Under the pieces are notes generated by a model. The model was given only the letters and a program-made list of their open reading frames with translations. It made no database searches and had not been told where the DNA came from. From positions 1 to 35,786 of IMG/VR virus record IMGVR_UViG_3300009339_000005: DNA of 35,786 bases, one strand, 5' to 3'. Source of the DNA: a virus. Both the position numbers and the translations under genes were made by a program. Positions 6,559 through 14,226 of the stretch are shown here, piece by piece. The first letter of the stretch is position 1. Every line of letters begins with the position of its first letter.

Positions 6559-6964
6559 GTACCGATCTGGATTCGAAGCAAAGACCGCACATTATCTAAC
6601 GCGGTTGGGCGTCGAGTTCGAGTACGAAAGTACGAAGATTGAGTACATGAAGATGGCAACGTACACGCCTGACTTCATACTTCCTAATGGAATCATCGTT
6701 GAAACCAAGGGACTATGGCTGCCAGAAGACAGGACTAAACATTTGCTTATTCGTGAACAACATCCCGAACTCGACGTCCGTCTTTGCTTTCAAAACGCAT
6801 CGACCAAGATACGCAAGGGGTCGAAGACTTCTTACGGAATGTGGTGCGACAAGAAAGGAATAAAATATTGTGACAAAACGATACCAAAATCATGGCTGAA
6901 TACGAGCAAGTCCACACGTCGTGTCCATCCTGCGGTTCAAGCGATGCCCGATCAACGTACGTAG
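6512..6964 (+). CDS. Endonuclease I, Holliday-junction resolving enzyme (T7 gp3-like)
   Basis: This protein would cut branched DNA and help degrade host DNA. From the ATG at 6512 it has 150 residues (T7: 149). It shows near-family-identical stretches YTPDF, LPNGIIVETKGLW and HLLIREQHPELDVR. Predicted catalytic residues are Glu22 (YRSGFE), Asp54 (TPDF), Glu64 and Lys66 (VETKG). A TTG at 6491 would add seven residues; I prefer the ATG. The first 47 bases overlap the SSB gene in another frame, and this stretch encodes a strongly basic N-terminus (MTRRKRKKRPAQR) against the acidic SSB tail. The 3' end overlaps the primase-helicase start by 73 bases. Confidence 0.93.
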   Translation: MTRRKRKKRPAQRTSKYRSGFEAKTAHYLTRLGVEFEYESTKIEYMKMATYTPDFILPNGIIVETKGLWLPEDRTKHLLIREQHPELDVRLCFQNASTKIRKGSKTSYGMWCDKKGIKYCDKTIPKSWLNTSKSTRRVHPAVQAMPDQRT

Positions 6965-8523
6965 ACGGGTCGAGTAATTGCTTTAGCTGCGGAAAGAACA
7001 CCCAACCCAACAAGAAAGAACGAATGATACCAACAACGAATGAAACGAAACCCAAGAACACCCGTCCCTTCATAACGAACGGTTCCCCTACCGCCATTGC
7101 GCGTCGTAACCTGACGCAAGAAACCTGCAAGAAGTGGGGATACCATTCTGCTATGGTCGATGACGAACAGGCGCAGGTCGCCAACTACCGCAGTCGAGAC
7201 GGTAAGCTAGTCGGTCAGAAGATCAGATACGCAGACAAACGATTCGAGGTGCGGGGAGAATTAATAGGACTGTACGGTCAACATCTATGGCGTGACGGAG
7301 GTCGGCGAGTGATCGTGACCGAAGGCGAGGTCGATGCGTTGTCCGTATCTCAGGCGTTCAATAACAAGTGGGCAACGGTTTCCGTACCGCACGGTGCGGG
7401 TAGTGCAAAGAACCACGTGGCTCAAGCTCTTGACTGGCTCGAAAGGTACGAGGAAGTCGTGTTCATGTTCGACATGGACGACAGCGGGAGGAAGGGTGCA
7501 ACCGAATGTGCCGCTCTACTGACTCCAGGCAAGGCGAAGATTGCAGAGCTTCCACTCAAAGACCCGAACGATATGCTTGTCGCCAATCGAGCCAAAGAGA
7601 TTTGCCAAGCCACGTTCGAGGCTAGAGATTACCGACCCGACGGGATCGTGGGGAGCGAGGAACTATGGGACAAGATAACGGAAGTTAATAACGTCGAGTC
7701 CCAACCGTACCCATACGAATCGTTGAACGAGATGACGCACGGTTTACGGCGAGGGGAACTCGTTACTGTCTGCGCTGGAAGTGGAATAGGGAAGTCCTTG
7801 TTCTGTCGTGAAGCTGCTTACTCGTTATTAAAAGCGGGAGAAACCGTAGGTTACATAGCTTTGGAAGAGAGTGTAAGACGTACGGCTCTGGGTATCATGG
7901 GCTTACACGAGAACAAACCTTTGCATCTCGAAAAGAATATTCATCACGAATCGTTACGACCCTCGTTTGAAGAGACGGTAGGGAACGGAAACTTCTTTAC
8001 TTACGATCACTTCGGCAGTTGTGACTCCGATAACTTGCTCAATCGAATTCGATATATGTGCAAAGGATTGGGGTGCAAGTGGTTGTTCCTTGATCACCTG
8101 TCCATCGTGGTCAGCGGTTTTGACGGGGACGACGAACGCAGGATGATTGACAACACGATGACCAGACTACGCTCGCTTGTCGAAGAGACGCAATGCGGGA
8201 TGGTGTTGGTCAGTCATCTTAAACGACCGCATGGTAACGGACACGAGGAAGGAGCGGCTACAAGTCTTGCCCATCTTCGAGGTTCACACGCCATACCTCA
8301 ACTTTCGGACATGGTCATCGGACTGGAACGCAACCAACAGTCGGAGTCCGAAGCCAACCAAACTCGGATAAGAGTATTGAAGAACAGATTCAGCGGAGAA
8401 ACTGGACTGGCAAGTACGCTCTTCTTCGACCAGAAAACAGGAAGATTAAATGAAACTGATATACAGATGTATCCAACTGGCGACGATAACAATCAAACGA
8501 TGGAAGCGAATACTCCTTTCTAA
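6892..8523 (+). CDS. DNA primase-helicase (T7 gp4-like)
   Basis: This 543-residue bifunctional protein would make RNA primers and unwind the fork. The N-terminal zinc-binding domain has Cys11, Cys14, Cys30 and Cys33. The TOPRIM primase core has TEGE at 143-146 and DMDDSG at 194-199. The RecA-like helicase has Walker A GSGIGKS (296-302), Walker B WLFLDHLSI (397-405), LRGS (462-465) and RVLKNRFSGETG (494-505). The acidic C-terminus ends in Phe, as in T7 gp4. Met45 (ATG at 7024) follows CAAGAAAGAACGA, similar to the AACGAAAGAA stretch before other starts here. A shorter form lacking the zinc finger, like T7 gp4B, is therefore possible. It is followed six bases later by DNA polymerase. Confidence 0.96.
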   Translation: MAEYEQVHTSCPSCGSSDARSTYVDGSSNCFSCGKNTQPNKKERMIPTTNETKPKNTRPFITNGSPTAIARRNLTQETCKKWGYHSAMVDDEQAQVANYRSRDGKLVGQKIRYADKRFEVRGELIGLYGQHLWRDGGRRVIVTEGEVDALSVSQAFNNKWATVSVPHGAGSAKNHVAQALDWLERYEEVVFMFDMDDSGRKGATECAALLTPGKAKIAELPLKDPNDMLVANRAKEICQATFEARDYRPDGIVGSEELWDKITEVNNVESQPYPYESLNEMTHGLRRGELVTVCAGSGIGKSLFCREAAYSLLKAGETVGYIALEESVRRTALGIMGLHENKPLHLEKNIHHESLRPSFEETVGNGNFFTYDHFGSCDSDNLLNRIRYMCKGLGCKWLFLDHLSIVVSGFDGDDERRMIDNTMTRLRSLVEETQCGMVLVSHLKRPHGNGHEEGAATSLAHLRGSHAIPQLSDMVIGLERNQQSESEANQTRIRVLKNRFSGETGLASTLFFDQKTGRLNETDIQMYPTGDDNNQTMEANTPF

Positions 8524-8529
8524 ACAATC

Positions 8530-10404
8530 ATGAATAACAAACCATTCCAAACGCTTTACTTCGACATTGAGACTAACGGGCTTGAAGACTTCACGCTACT
8601 CGAAGACCTAGAGACAGTTCACTGCATGAGTATCTTCAACCCAGTCAAAGATCAGATGATTACCTTTCATGGGGACGGTATCCCGCAGGGTCTTGTCATG
8701 CTCAACCAAGCCGACACCATAGTCGGACACAACGTATTGGGCTTCGACATTCCAGCCCTTCAGAAGCTGTACAACTGGACGCCCAACTGTCGGATACTTG
8801 ACACGCTGGTAACTTGTCGAGCCGTTCATTCGGACGTTCGTGCAGCCGACATGAAGCGAAGCAAGTTCCCGAAAGAACTATGGGGATCGCATAGTTTGAA
8901 AGCATGGGGCGAACGACTGGGCGGTATGTTCAAGATGGACTTCGGTCAGCAGGAAGGAGCGTTTGACGAGTACACCGAAGAGATGAAGAAGTACTGCGAA
9001 CGGGACGTTCTCGTCACAGCTGCCGTAGGCTCATACCTGAGAAAGCGTAACCCCGATACTCGTATGCTTAACATCGAACACGCTTTTGCCCGTATCATGC
9101 GGGCTCAAGAGATGGTAGGCTTTGCGTTTGATTCAAAGAAAGCAGACGACTTGATTGCCGAGTTGACTACCAAGCGGGCTGAGTTGTTGGATGAGCTTCA
9201 ACGTATCTTTCCACCGAACGTCGAAGAAATGAAGACGCCTACGGGATGGGCTGTCGAAGTCGAGGGCGTGACCCATACTGCTAAGACCAAGACCGACCTG
9301 AAGAAACTGTTGAAGTCGCTCGGACTCGTTCAAGCTCTGGCAAACAAAGCGACCAAGCTCGAAAACAAGACGAAGACCCTGCCGTTCAACCCAAGCAGCG
9401 GCGACCAGATAGCAGACAGGTTGAAGGCTTTGGGTTGGGAGCCGTCGCACTTCACCCCGAACGGTAAGCCCAAGATTGACGAAGCTGTTTTGAAGTCCGT
9501 CAAACACCCTTCGGCTCAACTGCTCTTGCATTATCTCATGGTATCAAAACGGTTGGGCATGCTTGCAGAAGGAGACAACGCTTGGATCAAGTGTGTACGC
9601 AACGGTCGGATACACGGACGGGTCAATACTAACGGAGCTGTTACGGGCAGGTGTACTCACTCGTCTCCCAATCTTGCTCAAGTCCCCGCCACTCGTTCGC
9701 CTTACGGCGTTCAATGCAGGGAATTGTTTAAGGCAGGTACGGGGTACGATCTAGTCGGATGCGACGCAAGCGGTTTGGAACTTCGTATGCTTGCTCATTA
9801 TCTTGCTGGGTTTGATTACGGAAAATACGTGACGGACGTCATCGAAGGGGACATCCATTCAGTCAATCAAAAGGCGGCTGGATTGGAAACGAGAGATCAA
9901 GCAAAGACTTTTATCTACGCATTCTTATATGGCGCGGGCGATGGAAAGATTGGGGAAATCGTGGGAGGTACGGCAAGAGAGGGAAAGATGTTAAAGGCAC
10001 GCTTCCTTGCCGCCCTTCCTGCGTTGAACAAACTGAAGATGGCTGTCGAAGAAAAGGTACGAAGAAACGGATACCTGACAGGCTTGGACGGCAGAAGGCT
10101 ACCGATACGTTCTGACCACGCAGCTCTTAACACGTTGTTACAATCGGCAGGTGCCGTAGTAATGAAGGAAGCTGTCATCCAACTGCACGGCGAGTTAACG
10201 AAGCAGGGATGGGCAATGGGCAGGGAATACGCTTTCGTAGCTAACGTTCATGACGAGTTCCAAGCGGAGGTAGTTCCTAAGTACGCAGACACTTACGGTT
10301 CTCTCGCAGTCAAAGCGATCCGACAAGCTGGCAAGACGCTGAAGATGCGTTGTCCGTTAGACGGGGAATACAAGGTAGGGAAGACTTGGGCAGACACCCA
10401 TTGA
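8530..10404 (+). CDS. Family A DNA polymerase with 3'-5' exonuclease (T7 gp5-like)
   Basis: This 624-residue replicative polymerase has an N-terminal proofreading domain with Asp12 and Glu14 (FDIETNG), GHNVLGFD (66-73) and YCERDV (155-160). The polymerase domain has motif A CDASGLELRM (Asp412), O-helix motif B RDQAKTFIYAFLYGAG with Arg455, Lys459, Tyr463 and Tyr467, and motif C VHDEF (Asp575). The tyrosine at 463 matches Tyr526 of T7. It is shorter than T7 gp5 (704 aa). The thumb region that binds thioredoxin in T7 (here roughly 230-330) is present but divergent, and no thioredoxin gene is seen. The ATG lies six bases past the helicase stop. Confidence 0.97.
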   Translation: MNNKPFQTLYFDIETNGLEDFTLLEDLETVHCMSIFNPVKDQMITFHGDGIPQGLVMLNQADTIVGHNVLGFDIPALQKLYNWTPNCRILDTLVTCRAVHSDVRAADMKRSKFPKELWGSHSLKAWGERLGGMFKMDFGQQEGAFDEYTEEMKKYCERDVLVTAAVGSYLRKRNPDTRMLNIEHAFARIMRAQEMVGFAFDSKKADDLIAELTTKRAELLDELQRIFPPNVEEMKTPTGWAVEVEGVTHTAKTKTDLKKLLKSLGLVQALANKATKLENKTKTLPFNPSSGDQIADRLKALGWEPSHFTPNGKPKIDEAVLKSVKHPSAQLLLHYLMVSKRLGMLAEGDNAWIKCVRNGRIHGRVNTNGAVTGRCTHSSPNLAQVPATRSPYGVQCRELFKAGTGYDLVGCDASGLELRMLAHYLAGFDYGKYVTDVIEGDIHSVNQKAAGLETRDQAKTFIYAFLYGAGDGKIGEIVGGTAREGKMLKARFLAALPALNKLKMAVEEKVRRNGYLTGLDGRRLPIRSDHAALNTLLQSAGAVVMKEAVIQLHGELTKQGWAMGREYAFVANVHDEFQAEVVPKYADTYGSLAVKAIRQAGKTLKMRCPLDGEYKVGKTWADTH

Positions 10405-10407
10405 CAC

Positions 10408-10818
10408 GTGGTTTCGGCAAACACACTGAACGGAGCCGTATACGAAACGGAGTTCCAAGCTGAAGCTCTTCGCCGTAGTTTCGTTCCTCACACGCCTTGT
10501 ATTCCAATGCCTTGGGACTTCGTAGTCACGTGTCCCAACGGCGTAGTAAAGGTACAGGTAAAAGGAACGTGTCAAGCTGCGTATGACGACACGTCAACCT
10601 ATAAAGTGATGACCAGCCACGGGCGTAAAACAAAAGAATCCACCTTCAAAGACGTTGACGTCATTGCTTGTTGGGTTGATCCGTTACGCATTTGGTATCT
10701 CATTCCTGCGACAACGAAATTACCCAAGTGCATACGCTTATACGCCGAGGCAAAGCGTTCGTCCAGTCGGTTTCAAAAGTACCGAGAAAACTGGTCGCCT
10801 TTTTACAACCACGAATAA
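10408..10818 (+). CDS. PD-(D/E)XK-like nuclease candidate, 136 aa
   Basis: A GTG start lies three bases after the DNA polymerase stop. Early in the protein, Glu13, Glu15 and Glu19 lie in a helix (YETEFQAEALRR). Then comes PMPWDFVVTCPNGVVKVQVKGT with Asp37, Gln50 and Lys52, the D-x(n)-(E/Q)xK layout of the PD-(D/E)XK nuclease fold, Gln replacing the usual Glu. The rest is mixed alpha/beta with a basic C-terminal part (AEAKRSSSRFQKYREN). T7 has its own gene series here, so this is lineage-specific. A DNA-repair or host-DNA-cutting role is an inference. An in-frame start of the next gene before 10833 would overlap this one and is unlikely. Confidence 0.6.
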   Translation: MVSANTLNGAVYETEFQAEALRRSFVPHTPCIPMPWDFVVTCPNGVVKVQVKGTCQAAYDDTSTYKVMTSHGRKTKESTFKDVDVIACWVDPLRIWYLIPATTKLPKCIRLYAEAKRSSSRFQKYRENWSPFYNHE

Positions 10819-10832
10819 AACGAAAGAACATA

Positions 10833-11675
10833 ATGAACAACAGAACAATAATGTTAATAGACGCTGACGTGCTGGCATATCAATCAGCCTTCACTGCTCA
10901 AGCCAATATCCAATGGGACGAAGATCTATGGACGGTACATACCGACTTAGCCATAGCGAAGACGTGGATCGTGGATCGTTTGGACACGTTCAAGAAGCAT
11001 CTTAAAGCTGACGACTTCATACTCGCCATATCCGACAAGAACAACTTCAGACGCAAGCTCTTTCCAGATTACAAGGCGAACAGGCGTTCGAAGTTTGCTC
11101 CGATAGGACTCGACCCGATACGGGAATGGATGGCTGAAGAGTACGGTACTGTAATCTACCCTAACCTTGAAGCTGACGACGTGATTGCCATTCTTGCTAC
11201 CGAACGCCCCAACCGTCTTGACAAGCGCGTCATCGTATCAATCGACAAGGACTTCAAGGGCGTGCCGTGTACGTTCTACGACTTCAACCGTGGAGAGATG
11301 CACGAGATTACCGAGGAGGAAGCAGACGCTTATCACCTTATGCAAACAATAGCGGGTGATGCTGTGGACGGATTTAAGGGCGTTACTGGGATCGGTCCCG
11401 TCAAAGCCAAGAAACTACTAGACACCCACGGAGCGACTTGGGACACGGTCTTGAAGGCTTATAGTGACGCTGGCATGACGGAGGAAGAAGCTCTGACGAA
11501 CGCCTGGATGGCGTACCTAATCCGTAAAGACGAGTACAACCACAAGCATAGGAAGTTGAAGTATTTATGGATGCCGAAAGGATTTACCACAGCACAAAAA
11601 CGTAAATATTCTCATATAATTCATAAGGTTACGGGTGAGCTTACCGAAAATTTATCTCGCCCAGACCCGTTTTAA
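10833..11675 (+). CDS. 5'-3' exonuclease, FEN/RNase H-like (T7 gp6-like)
   Basis: This 280-residue exonuclease would remove RNA primers and degrade host DNA. The N-terminus MLIDADVLAYQ gives metal-binding Asp10 and Asp12. NFRRKLFPDYKANR is the family's arch region, LEADDVIA and VSIDKDF carry further acidic metal ligands, and VTGIGPVKAKKLL is the helix-3-turn-helix DNA-binding element. Length is close to T7 gp6 (300 aa). The frame is open further upstream inside the preceding gene, but ATG 10833 follows ACGAAAGAACATA, the same kind of leader seen before int and the gene at 11901, and places the first Asp at the expected distance. Confidence 0.92.
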   Translation: MNNRTIMLIDADVLAYQSAFTAQANIQWDEDLWTVHTDLAIAKTWIVDRLDTFKKHLKADDFILAISDKNNFRRKLFPDYKANRRSKFAPIGLDPIREWMAEEYGTVIYPNLEADDVIAILATERPNRLDKRVIVSIDKDFKGVPCTFYDFNRGEMHEITEEEADAYHLMQTIAGDAVDGFKGVTGIGPVKAKKLLDTHGATWDTVLKAYSDAGMTEEEALTNAWMAYLIRKDEYNHKHRKLKYLWMPKGFTTAQKRKYSHIIHKVTGELTENLSRPDPF

Positions 11676-11694
11676 CTGTTAGGTATAAGGTAAA

Positions 11695-11898
11695 GTGCGT
11701 TACACTGTTGAAAGAAAGCTACCTGACTTGAGCAAAGATTTAATCGATGCTTTGGACGTACGCTTTCCCGTACGCATGGCTGATCCGAAGGATAGCGAAC
11801 GGGATATATGGATCAAAGTCGGGCAACGCTTTGTCGTGGACTTCTTAAAAGACGTTTACGAAGAACAAAATACAACACTAATTTCAACGAAAGAATAA
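11695..11898 (+). CDS. Hypothetical protein, 67 aa
   Basis: A GTG start follows a 19-base gap containing GGTATAAGGTAAA. The product is soluble and helical (LSKDLIDALDVRFP, DIWIKVGQRFVVDFLKDVYEEQNT). It has no recognised motif and is the size of the small uncharacterised proteins that end the replication block in related phages. Its stop lies two bases before the next ATG. A longer start is not available because upstream codons are closed by a stop. Confidence 0.6.
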   Translation: MRYTVERKLPDLSKDLIDALDVRFPVRMADPKDSERDIWIKVGQRFVVDFLKDVYEEQNTTLISTKE

Positions 11899-11900
11899 CC

Positions 11901-12113
11901 ATGTGCATCGGCGGTTCACCTAAAATGCCTCCACCACCTCCTCCTCCACCTCCGCCTCCGCCTCCTACCAAGGTTGCTTCAACAGCGATTAGTACGAAGA
12001 AGGCTAGGCAGAAGAAGAGCGGGGGCAAAACTCGACGAGGCACTTTGTCTCTCACACGTAGCCCCAAGATGGGAGATTCTTACGTAGGTACAGGAATTAA
12101 CTTAAACACATAA
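11901..12113 (+). CDS. Polyproline small protein (MC.GG type), 70 aa
   Basis: The product begins MCIGGSPKM, then has 13 prolines in a row, then a Lys/Arg-rich stretch (TKKARQKKSGGKTRRG). The MC-x-GG plus proline run recurs in many marine T7-like podoviruses beside the head genes, as I recall the family; its role is not established. Mixed CCT, CCA and CCG codons show the run is kept as protein rather than as a simple DNA repeat. Thirteen prolines should stall ribosomes without EF-P. A promoter-like sequence overlaps its 3' end (12107-12124), so it may mark the boundary of the late block. The ATG follows AACGAAAGAATAACC. Confidence 0.65.
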   Translation: MCIGGSPKMPPPPPPPPPPPPPTKVASTAISTKKARQKKSGGKTRRGTLSLTRSPKMGDSYVGTGINLNT

Positions 12114-12124
12114 TACAGAAAGAC
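12107..12124 (+). promoter_or_regulatory. Possible phage RNA polymerase promoter before the late block
   Basis: CATAATACAGAAAGAC (within 12107-12124) resembles CTATAGAAAGAC at 30349-30360, which itself has a strong T7-type core. Aligned right to left, about 14 of 20 bases agree. Location ahead of the late gene run fits. The evidence is similarity between two sites only. Confidence 0.3.
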
Positions 12125-12132
12125 TAATAACA

Positions 12133-12450
12133 ATGTTAAAATCACTCCAGAAGATCACTCTCCTTAACGGCGTAAGCGCTGCGGGAGCGGGCTCGTCCTT
12201 CAGCGTTGAACGTTCGAAAGGCTGGACATTCGCCATTGCATCCAGTTCGGTAACGACTGGAGCGACTGTGGATGTTGAAGCGTATATCGGATCAGCTTGG
12301 CGAGTCATACACAGCGAAGCTGTAACAGCCAACGGCAACGTTCTAATACGCGATGACCACGGGCATTACGAAAAGATACGGGGCAACGTATCGGCTAGAA
12401 CAGACGGCACTTACTCCGTGTTTGCCGACGGCTCAACTGATTCCTTGTAA
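12133..12450 (+). CDS. Hypothetical virion-associated protein, 105 aa
   Basis: The product has no signal peptide or membrane segment. It is rich in Ser, Gly, Ala and Val and predicted mostly beta (WTFAIASSSVTTGATVDVEAYIGSAWRVIHSEAVTANG, VSARTDGTYSVFADG). The sequence is like small beta-sandwich head or tail accessory proteins. Its stop and the ATG of the LamG gene overlap as TAATG, so the two are translationally coupled and probably act together on the particle. I do not recognise a specific family. Confidence 0.6.
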   Translation: MLKSLQKITLLNGVSAAGAGSSFSVERSKGWTFAIASSSVTTGATVDVEAYIGSAWRVIHSEAVTANGNVLIRDDHGHYEKIRGNVSARTDGTYSVFADGSTDSL

Positions 12451-13973
12451 TGTCCTTAACGTTCCCGACCACGGCTCTGAAGAAGCCTAGCGGTTTAACG
12501 GCGATTCCTTCGGGTTTCAAACGCCCAGCATTCGGTTCGCTTTATGGGTTTGACGCTCAAGGTGATGCAAGCGGAGGCGGAGGCTCATATGAAAATTTGC
12601 TAGCAGGAAGCTTCGACGGGACGGAGGACTACTTGGACCTTCCTGACAGCACAGCTTTAGAAACCACCGCGTTCACATGGAGTGCGTGGTTCTATTGTAC
12701 CGCCATCGACAGACATAATCCTGTCGTGGATGCGTCAAGACATACGGGTGTTTTTCAAAGCTACCATATACGAGTCAATTCGGATAACAAGATAAGGTTC
12801 GCTTCCTACCACGCCAACGATACACTCAACTCCACGACCGTAGTTTCAGCCGATACATGGTATCACGTCGTCGCTACTCACGAATCAGGAAGCGACAAAC
12901 TTTACGTTAACGGTTCTCTTGAGGCGAGTGGGTCTGCTTCTAATTTCAGCACAACTGATGCGGCTGATTTAAGAATCGGTTCAAGCTCACTTTTCAGTAT
13001 GTATCACCAAGGTTTAATCGATGAAGTGTCGTTTTTTAACTCTGCTTTATCAGCCTCGGATGTCACCTCGATTTACAATAGCGGAGTCCCTGCCGATCTT
13101 GAAGATTTTGAACCCGTAGGATGGTGGCGCATGGGCGATGGTACGGGTGATACGGACTCAGGAGGTGGAACGCCTGCGAGTGGTGATACTGTTGGAACGG
13201 TAGTCGATCAAGGGTCTGGTGGTAATGATGCGACAGGGACGAACGGCCCGACTTATTCTAACGACCGCCCTTACGCTTTACCCTCGATAACGAACGGCTA
13301 CTCTTCGAGCTTTGACGGCACGAATGAACACGTGAGCATAGCATCCTCATCCGACTTTGAATTCGGAACGGGGGATTTTACAATGAGCGTTTGGTTTAAT
13401 GCCTCCACGATTGACTCGAACCCAGGTACAGATTACTATTCGATAATAGATCTTCGGGGAAGTAGTAGCGACATAGCGCCAACTTTGTATGTATCCCAAC
13501 AATCGGGTTACCGACTTTATGTGTACAACGGGTCTACGGTAGTCAATTACAATACCACGCCAACTACAGGTCAATGGTATCACGTTGCATATACCCGAAG
13601 CGGAACGACAGGGACTATTTACTTAAACGGCACAAGCGTGGCAAGCGGGACGGACAGCGCGAACTACAACATGACTACCCCCGCGCCCACAATAGGCAAG
13701 GTAGCAACGTCTGCCACGGGTCAATATTTTGATGGGAAGATTGACGAGTTTAGCCTTTTCGACTCAGCGCTGTCGGCTTCCCATATTTCAGCCATGCACT
13801 ACGGCGGGACCCCTAACGACATCTCTTCACTCGATCCCGTAGGATGGTGGAGAATGGGCGATGACGCTACATGGGGAGGCACTAATTGGGCGATCCCCGA
13901 CGCTTCGGGAAATGGCAATGCAGGAACAACGCAAAACATGGCGGAAGCTAGTCGAGTAACCGACACACCTTAA
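12450..13973 (+). CDS. Double LamG / concanavalin A-like lectin protein, 507 aa
   Basis: Two jelly-roll modules are visible. The first runs from about residue 52 (SFDGTEDYLDLPDS) to 220, the second from about 285 (SFDGTNEHVSIASSS) to 465. Each has the LamG core: xFSxSxW(F) strand, WYHVV/WYHVA, LYVNG/IYLNG, IDE(V/F)SxF and S-A-L-S-A. Each is followed by a copy of PVGWWRMGD. These modules bind glycans or peptides and in phages sit on fibres or capsid decorations. The gene's position ahead of the portal, not next to the fibre gene, favours a head decoration or adhesin, but this is inference. No signal peptide is present, as expected for a virion part. Confidence 0.75.
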   Translation: MSLTFPTTALKKPSGLTAIPSGFKRPAFGSLYGFDAQGDASGGGGSYENLLAGSFDGTEDYLDLPDSTALETTAFTWSAWFYCTAIDRHNPVVDASRHTGVFQSYHIRVNSDNKIRFASYHANDTLNSTTVVSADTWYHVVATHESGSDKLYVNGSLEASGSASNFSTTDAADLRIGSSSLFSMYHQGLIDEVSFFNSALSASDVTSIYNSGVPADLEDFEPVGWWRMGDGTGDTDSGGGTPASGDTVGTVVDQGSGGNDATGTNGPTYSNDRPYALPSITNGYSSSFDGTNEHVSIASSSDFEFGTGDFTMSVWFNASTIDSNPGTDYYSIIDLRGSSSDIAPTLYVSQQSGYRLYVYNGSTVVNYNTTPTTGQWYHVAYTRSGTTGTIYLNGTSVASGTDSANYNMTTPAPTIGKVATSATGQYFDGKIDEFSLFDSALSASHISAMHYGGTPNDISSLDPVGWWRMGDDATWGGTNWAIPDASGNGNAGTTQNMAEASRVTDTP

Positions 13974-13986
13974 CCTATAAAATACC
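13971..13986 (+). promoter_or_regulatory. Weak promoter-like site TAACCTATAAAATACC
   Basis: It shares CTATA and a following A-rich stretch with the T7-like site at 30339-30359, and lies directly before the small gene and portal pair. Support is slight. Confidence 0.2.
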
Positions 13987-14220
13987 ATGAGTAGAAAATA
14001 CGTAATCATATCCGCATCCGACGTTGCAAGCGTGGACTTCGACCAAGTCATGGAGACGTCTGCCGACACGCTGAGGTACTCACTGGACGGTTCACAGACT
14101 TTTATCAAATACGAAGGAAACCGCCCTAGCTTTCTTGACGAAGACGACGTTGAATTAACTCACGCGGAGATTCTAGACGTGCTTAGTCACGAAGACTGGA
14201 CTTCTCCAGTACCATTCTAA
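13987..14220 (+). CDS. Hypothetical protein, 77 aa, before portal
   Basis: The product starts MSRKYVIISASDVASVDFDQVMETS. It is acidic overall, with a conserved-looking beta-alpha-beta start and an acidic helix (DEDDVELTHAEILDVLSHEDW). It contains no membrane segment or known motif. It lies immediately before the portal gene with a six-base gap. Small proteins of this type directly before the portal occur in related marine podoviruses, but I know of no assigned function. Confidence 0.6.
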   Translation: MSRKYVIISASDVASVDFDQVMETSADTLRYSLDGSQTFIKYEGNRPSFLDEDDVELTHAEILDVLSHEDWTSPVPF

Positions 14221-14226
14221 CTTCAT

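Noticed and set aside
11813-12067. Minus-strand frame with a polyglycine run
   Set aside because: It is the mirror of the polyproline codons of the plus-strand gene and has no other support.
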